Assembly (NCBI GenBank): GCA_030544215.1
Contig: JARZZO010000011.1
Location: forward strand, 52,821,587-52,885,586
Length of the DNA stretch: 64,000 nt
Reading direction: 5' to 3'
Source: Zantedeschia hybrid cultivar
Taxonomy: Eukaryota; Streptophyta; Magnoliopsida; Alismatales; Araceae
Position 1 is the first letter of the stretch. Each line of letters begins with the position of its first letter. The translations under genes were made by a program, and so were the position numbers. Below the pieces are notes generated by a model. It made no database searches. It was not told the DNA's origin and saw only the letters and a list, made by a program, of their open reading frames with translations. Positions 60,512 to 64,000 of this stretch are shown one piece after another.

Positions 60512-60560
60512 CTTTTTACAGGAAGCTTCAGTTCTGGGAGAAAGCTCCACGACAACCCTC

Positions 60561-60570
60561 CCCTTTTAAG
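60561..60570 (-). promoter_or_regulatory. TATA-like motif of antisense gene 2
   Basis: The minus strand reads CTTAAAAGGG about 50 bp before the ATG at 60511, downstream of a hairpin array. Confidence 0.4.
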
Positions 60571-60640
60571 GCCACGGGATATCTACAAACTTTCCCACGT
60601 CCCATAAGAGACGGAAGAGCATGCATATCTTTTCCCTTCT

Positions 60641-60838
60641 TATGGATGGCATACCCCTTGGCCTTCCACCACTTCATAGACGGCACATCCTTTGGCCTTC
60701 CACCTTTTCATAGAAGGCATGCTAGTTGGCCTTCCACCTTTTCGTAGAAGGCATGCTAGTTGACCTTCTACCACTTTAGAAAAAGTCCCATCCACGAGAA
60801 GGCATATTGCCCTTCTCCCTTCTCTACTTTGAGAAGGT
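60641..60838. repeat. Hairpin array upstream of antisense gene 2
   Basis: Five or six weaker palindromes built on GGCCTTCCACC-loop-TAGAAGGC, the same stem family as the LTR array. It sits 130-330 bp before the start codon of antisense gene 2. Confidence 0.75.
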
Positions 60839-60903
60839 AACTTCACCCCAAGTTCAGGAGACCACTTTGCTCAATATCAACAAATTAATGGTTCTTCCTG
60901 GAA

Positions 60904-60978
60904 TTCGAGTCGAAGCCATATCGGATTGGCATTCTACCATTAGAATAGTCATATCTTCCATATCGGCTTCGACTCGAA
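60904..60978. repeat. 75 bp hairpin
   Basis: TTCGAGTCGAAGCC at 60904 pairs exactly with GGCTTCGACTCGAA ending at 60978; the pairing continues loosely inward, with ATTCTAccATTAGAAT at the centre. Confidence 0.8.
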
Positions 60979-61112
60979 ACTAAACATTTGCTTCTCATCC
61001 TCTTGCAGTTTAATGCTTAATGTTGTGATCATTGAATATGTGAACGTTGCTAATGTGTGTTTTTGCAGCAGCAGGAAATCTGAGGCAAGTAGGATTGAAG
61101 ATACAAGAGGCT

Positions 61113-61186
61113 AATAACTTTGGGCGTATAGACTCTGAGTTCCTCTTTAAACAAAACAATGAGGAGTCTATACTCCCCAAGTTATT
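61113..61186. repeat. 74 bp hairpin
   Basis: Arms 61113-61135 (AATAACTTTGGG...TATAGACTC) and 61164-61186 (GAGTCTATA...CAAGTTATT) pair over about 23 bp with two or three mismatches around a 28 nt loop. Confidence 0.8.
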
Positions 61187-61770
61187 CGATTGGCCAATAA
61201 ATCCATCCTGTTTGCATTAGGAATTTGTTTTCTAAATTTTAAACCAGCATACATTGCATAAGCATCATCCACCATTCCCGCCCTAGGGGCAATGACCATA
61301 GTTATCATTCTGCTTAATCCATCGTTGATCTGCGGGTCTGACAATTGTTCGTCTGTTAACTCTTCGAATTGCAAGACCTTATCCTTTTTTCAATACGTGT
61401 GCTTGAGATTCTCTCACTTGGCGATCACAAGATGCGCCAGGCCACCGCGCGCCCGTTGTGTCGAGAGTTCTTCAAGTCACACTCCTACACCTTTCATGCT
61501 TGAGATCCCCTTGGGTCAGATCGTTGCATCCTGGTGCACCAAGGCCTCACGGTTCCAGCACCCGAGGGTCCCACGGATTGTGATTCTCCAGTTTGAAATT
61601 TGTCCCTTTTCTTAACCACTCTTGCAACTCGAATAGCTAGCTTTCATGCATTTGCCACCCTCTCATACCACCTTTGGATACAGCTCATCCCTTCATTGGG
61701 CCGTCCAAAATCAGTTTTAATTTCCGGAACACCTATTTATCATTCCGTTCCACTCCACTGCAAAACAGGT

Positions 61771-61786
61771 GTCCCGGAGGGGCATT
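61771..61786 (+). other. Polypurine tract of the Tat element
   Basis: GTCCCGGAGGGGCATT immediately before the 3' LTR, with GGAGGGG as the purine core that primes plus-strand synthesis. Confidence 0.75.
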
Positions 61787-63348
61787 TGTAGACACCGATT
61801 TTGGACCACCCTTTTGGTCATAAACCCCATCCATCATTAGCCCATCATCACCAAATCTCTCATCTCAGCCATCTCAGCCCGCCTTCCACCATCCTTCGAA
61901 GGCCACCCCTTGCCTTCCACCACCCTTCGAAGGCCAGCCGGTCCGCCTTCCACCACCCTTCGAAGGCCAGCCGGTCCGCCTTCCACCACCCTTCGAAGGC
62001 CAGCCAGTCTGCCTTCCACCACCCTTCGAAGGCCAGCCAGTCCGCCTTCCACCACCCTTCGAAGGCCAGCCAGCCCGCCTTCCACCACCCTTCGAAGGCC
62101 AGCCGGTCCGCCTTCCACCACCCTTCGAAGGCCAGCCGGTCCGCCTTCCACCACCCTTCGAAGGCCAGCCGGTCCGCCTTCCACCACCCTTCAAAGGCCA
62201 GCTGGTCCGCCTTCCACCATCCTTCGAAGGCCACCCCATGCCTTCCACCACTCTTCGAAGGCCACCCCTTGCCTTCCACCCCCTTCGAAGGCCAACCGGG
62301 CCGCCTTCCACGAGATTGGAAGGCATGTTGGCTGGCCGTCCACTCCCTTAACTACCACCTTGACCTCGTCTTCCCCACGATCTCCTCTACTCGCCGCCCT
62401 CACCTCCACTACTCCGATCACTCCCCACTCCGGCGACTGCCGCGCGCACCACCTCCGATCCTTGACCACTTCCCATTGGTTCCAGGATGATTTACGGGGA
62501 TTTAGACCCCTGTTTTCTCCTATTTTCCCTTCACCTATTTAAACCCCCCATATCCTCTCGAGCAACAGGGGGGTTAAGGAGTTGATTTTGGAGGGAAGGC
62601 TAGGAGGAGGAAGGCTCAGACGAGGTTGGCAAGTGAGTCTGCTTTGAAGAGTCGAACGGACACAGAGTCAGAAAGCTTCAGGAGGAGCTTCAAGACGAAC
62701 CTCCCGCACTCCAAAATCGGCTTGTCTTCTTAACCCTCTTTGTTTTTTTCCCTATTCACCTCATTGCATTCTCACTTTTCATCCCTTCCGTAACATCTCT
62801 CTCTCTCACTCTTCTATCCACTTTTAACACATCACCTCACTTTTCACACACGAGCACCTATCTGCATGCATGCATCTTAGAATGACCTAGCAATTCTTAT
62901 TTACCCCCAGAGGTTTCTAACAAAAAACAGGAGGTAGGTGGCCATAACATATGGTCGCCTTCCCTCCTCACCACTAATCCGGTGCGTCTCCCTCTGATTT
63001 TAATTAGTTTTTTGTATCTTCATGGATAGATTCTGCATATTATAGTTCTAATCGGGTCGTTTTCTGTCTTGTCTTTTCTTTTCAGGGATCCTTACAGCAT
63101 TTCCGCGTGCAGACTGCCGGGCTCTCCTCCTCTAGCCGGCCGGAGGAAGAGAAGGAGAAACCACCATTTCCCGCTCCCCAGAACGCGATCACTCTACAAT
63201 CCTGCGGAGCACAAGGACCGTAAGGTAATGCTCCTGGCGATCACACCTTAATTTCTAACCCCCTTTAAATCGCCATAGTGCTGAGACGAACGGAGGAACC
63301 CTCGCCCGAAGCCCCTAGCAGCGGCAGGGGACGTTCCAGGCGCCTACA
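61787..63348 (+). mobile_element. 3' LTR of the Tat element
   Basis: 1562 bp, TGTAGACACCG to GGCGCCTACA, colinear with the 5' LTR. It has 13 hairpin units to the other's 11 and lacks the extra palindrome pair. TATTTAAA is at 62536-62543. It is followed by ATATG. Confidence 0.93.
61880..62324. repeat. Hairpin array in the 3' LTR, 33 bp period
   Basis: Thirteen units of the same 33 bp sequence as in the 5' LTR, one with TTCAAAGG in place of TTCGAAGG. The open frames on both strands are repeat artefacts. Confidence 0.9.
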
Positions 63349-63720
63349 ATATGCACTTGAGTCAATTGCATATCTGTTGAATAGAGTGTCCAGTAAGTCT
63401 GTGACCTCTACACCATACGAGATATGGAAGAGTAGAAGACCAGATTTTAAGCATGTTAGAATCTAGGGTTATTTTGCCCATGTGAAGAGACATGACCTAA
63501 ACAAAATGGAATCTAGAACTGATATATACAGGTTTGTGGGATATCAAATGAGACTTTTGGGTACTACTTTTATCATCCTAGCAAACAAAAGATGTTTGTG
63601 GCTAGGAGAGCTATATTCCTAGAAGAGAAATACCTCTTTTGAGAGGACAATGGGAGTAAACTAAATCTAGAGGAAGTTTCAGATCCAAAAACTACTTCGT
63701 CATTTGAATTCCATCGTCTT
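63349..63720 (+). pseudogene. Second copia pol remnant, right half
   Basis: Starts with the duplicated ATATG and continues the integrase C-terminal part (ESIAYLLNRVSSKSVTSTPYEIWKSRRPDFKHVRI), matching 37800-38120 of the first copia remnant. Stops and a frame change near 63545 disable it. Homology fades near 63715 where another element starts. Confidence 0.85.
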
Positions 63721-63722
63721 TC

Positions 63723-63988
63723 ACTAGTACCGAACTCAAAGAGTGAGGGGTGACCGACAGGTACAAGAAGAGGGGTTCCCCAGCTACTGGCTTTGACAAC
63801 AGCGGGGAGGCCATATATCGCTTCAACTCCTGGAATGCGTCCTCGCATTCTTGGGTCCACTCAATCTTGCTTTTGTATCATGCTTGTTTTTGTATGCCTC
63901 GCAACACTTTGAAGAAGGGCATACATCTTTCCGCCGCTCTTAACAGAAAGCGACTGAGTGTAGCGACTCTTCCGGTCAAGCATTAGAT
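63723..63988 (-). pseudogene. Gypsy pol fragment (RT thumb to RNase H)
   Basis: The minus strand encodes LTGRVATLSRFLLRAAERCMPFFKVL and, after one in-frame TGA, WTQECEDAFQELKRYMASPLLSKP and GEPLFLYLSVTPHSLSSVLV. These are the connection and start of RNase H of Tat/Athila-type gypsy pol. It runs opposite to the copia remnant that it abuts and continues past the window end. Confidence 0.85.
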
Positions 63989-64000
63989 ATCCCAGATCCT

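Larger units (their letters stand above)
60839..61786. other. Non-coding stretch before the 3' LTR
   Basis: Holds two longer hairpins and one open 68-residue minus-strand ORF (61168-61374, opening MQFEELTDEQLSDPQIND) of no known family. It ends in the polypurine tract. Confidence 0.5.
43510..63348 (+). mobile_element. Complete 19.8 kb Ty3/gypsy element, Tat type
   Basis: Two LTRs, a primer site, gag-pol order PR-RT-RH-(second RH)-INT, a polypurine tract and a 5 bp duplication define a full element. The second, archaeal-type RNase H and the long region between pol and the 3' LTR are known traits of the Tat lineage. That region holds two antisense genes and a nested solo LTR. The LTRs differ by scattered substitutions of a few percent plus array-length changes, so the insertion is fairly young, although gag-pol has already collected stops. 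Removing the element and one ATATG makes the copia integrase reading frame continuous. Confidence 0.93.

Noticed and set aside
61168..61374. 68-residue minus-strand ORF as a third antisense gene
   Set aside because: It is open and protein-like in composition but short, without a recognisable family or clear promoter; noted only within the non-coding stretch.

Overview
The window looks like a repeat-rich nuclear segment of a flowering plant. One intron-rich host gene occupies about 3.0-14.9 kb; nearly everything else is LTR retrotransposon, much of it nested. A monocot is plausible because exon 1 of the host gene is very GC-rich and the protein resembles the cereal PDIL1-1 type, but the sequence alone does not name the species.

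Layout. 1-965: fragment of a long LTR. 966-3021: spacer and promoter. 3022-14871: protein disulfide isomerase gene, 10 exons, 509 residues, two CGHC active sites and a KDEL tail; its introns hold a MITE-like element (6504-7253) and a fold-back inverted repeat (8989-10083). 14872-16804: 3' flank with an 80-bp hairpin. 16805-35934: minus-strand array of three LTRs around two non-coding internal regions (LTR-int-LTR-int-LTR), with a 2.5 kb solo LTR (21395-23914, TSD catag) inside the first. 37373-42790: decayed plus-strand Ty1/copia pol with its 3' LTR and a second, truncated LTR; these LTRs are related to those of the non-coding array, so the array looks like a non-autonomous derivative of this copia family. 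42890-43509 and 63349-63720 are the halves of a second copia pol, split by a 19.8 kb Ty3/gypsy element.

The Ty3/gypsy element (43510-63348, TSD atatg, LTRs 1531 and 1562 bp) is of Tat type. It has plus-strand gag, protease, a G-patch segment, RT, RNase H, a second RNase H and integrase, interrupted by five stops and one frame change. Between pol and the 3' LTR it carries a nested solo LTR (53374-54727, TSD cagag) and two antisense genes. One (58814 down to 55945) has seven inferred exons and encodes a plant mobile domain plus a coiled-coil tail. The other (60511 down to 59125) has two exons and encodes a PMD/DUF7745-like protein. Both carry premature stops.

The most unusual feature is a repeated architecture. 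Tandem arrays of short hairpins lie upstream of a TATA-like box in the Tat LTR, in the 53 kb solo LTR and ahead of both antisense genes; further arrays lie in the Tat leader, in intron 1 of the first antisense gene and twice in the 21-24 kb solo LTR. Stem sequences fall into three families while the layout is kept. I know of no described system that matches this, and I consider it the best candidate here for something new. All calls come from reading the sequence; no database search was run.
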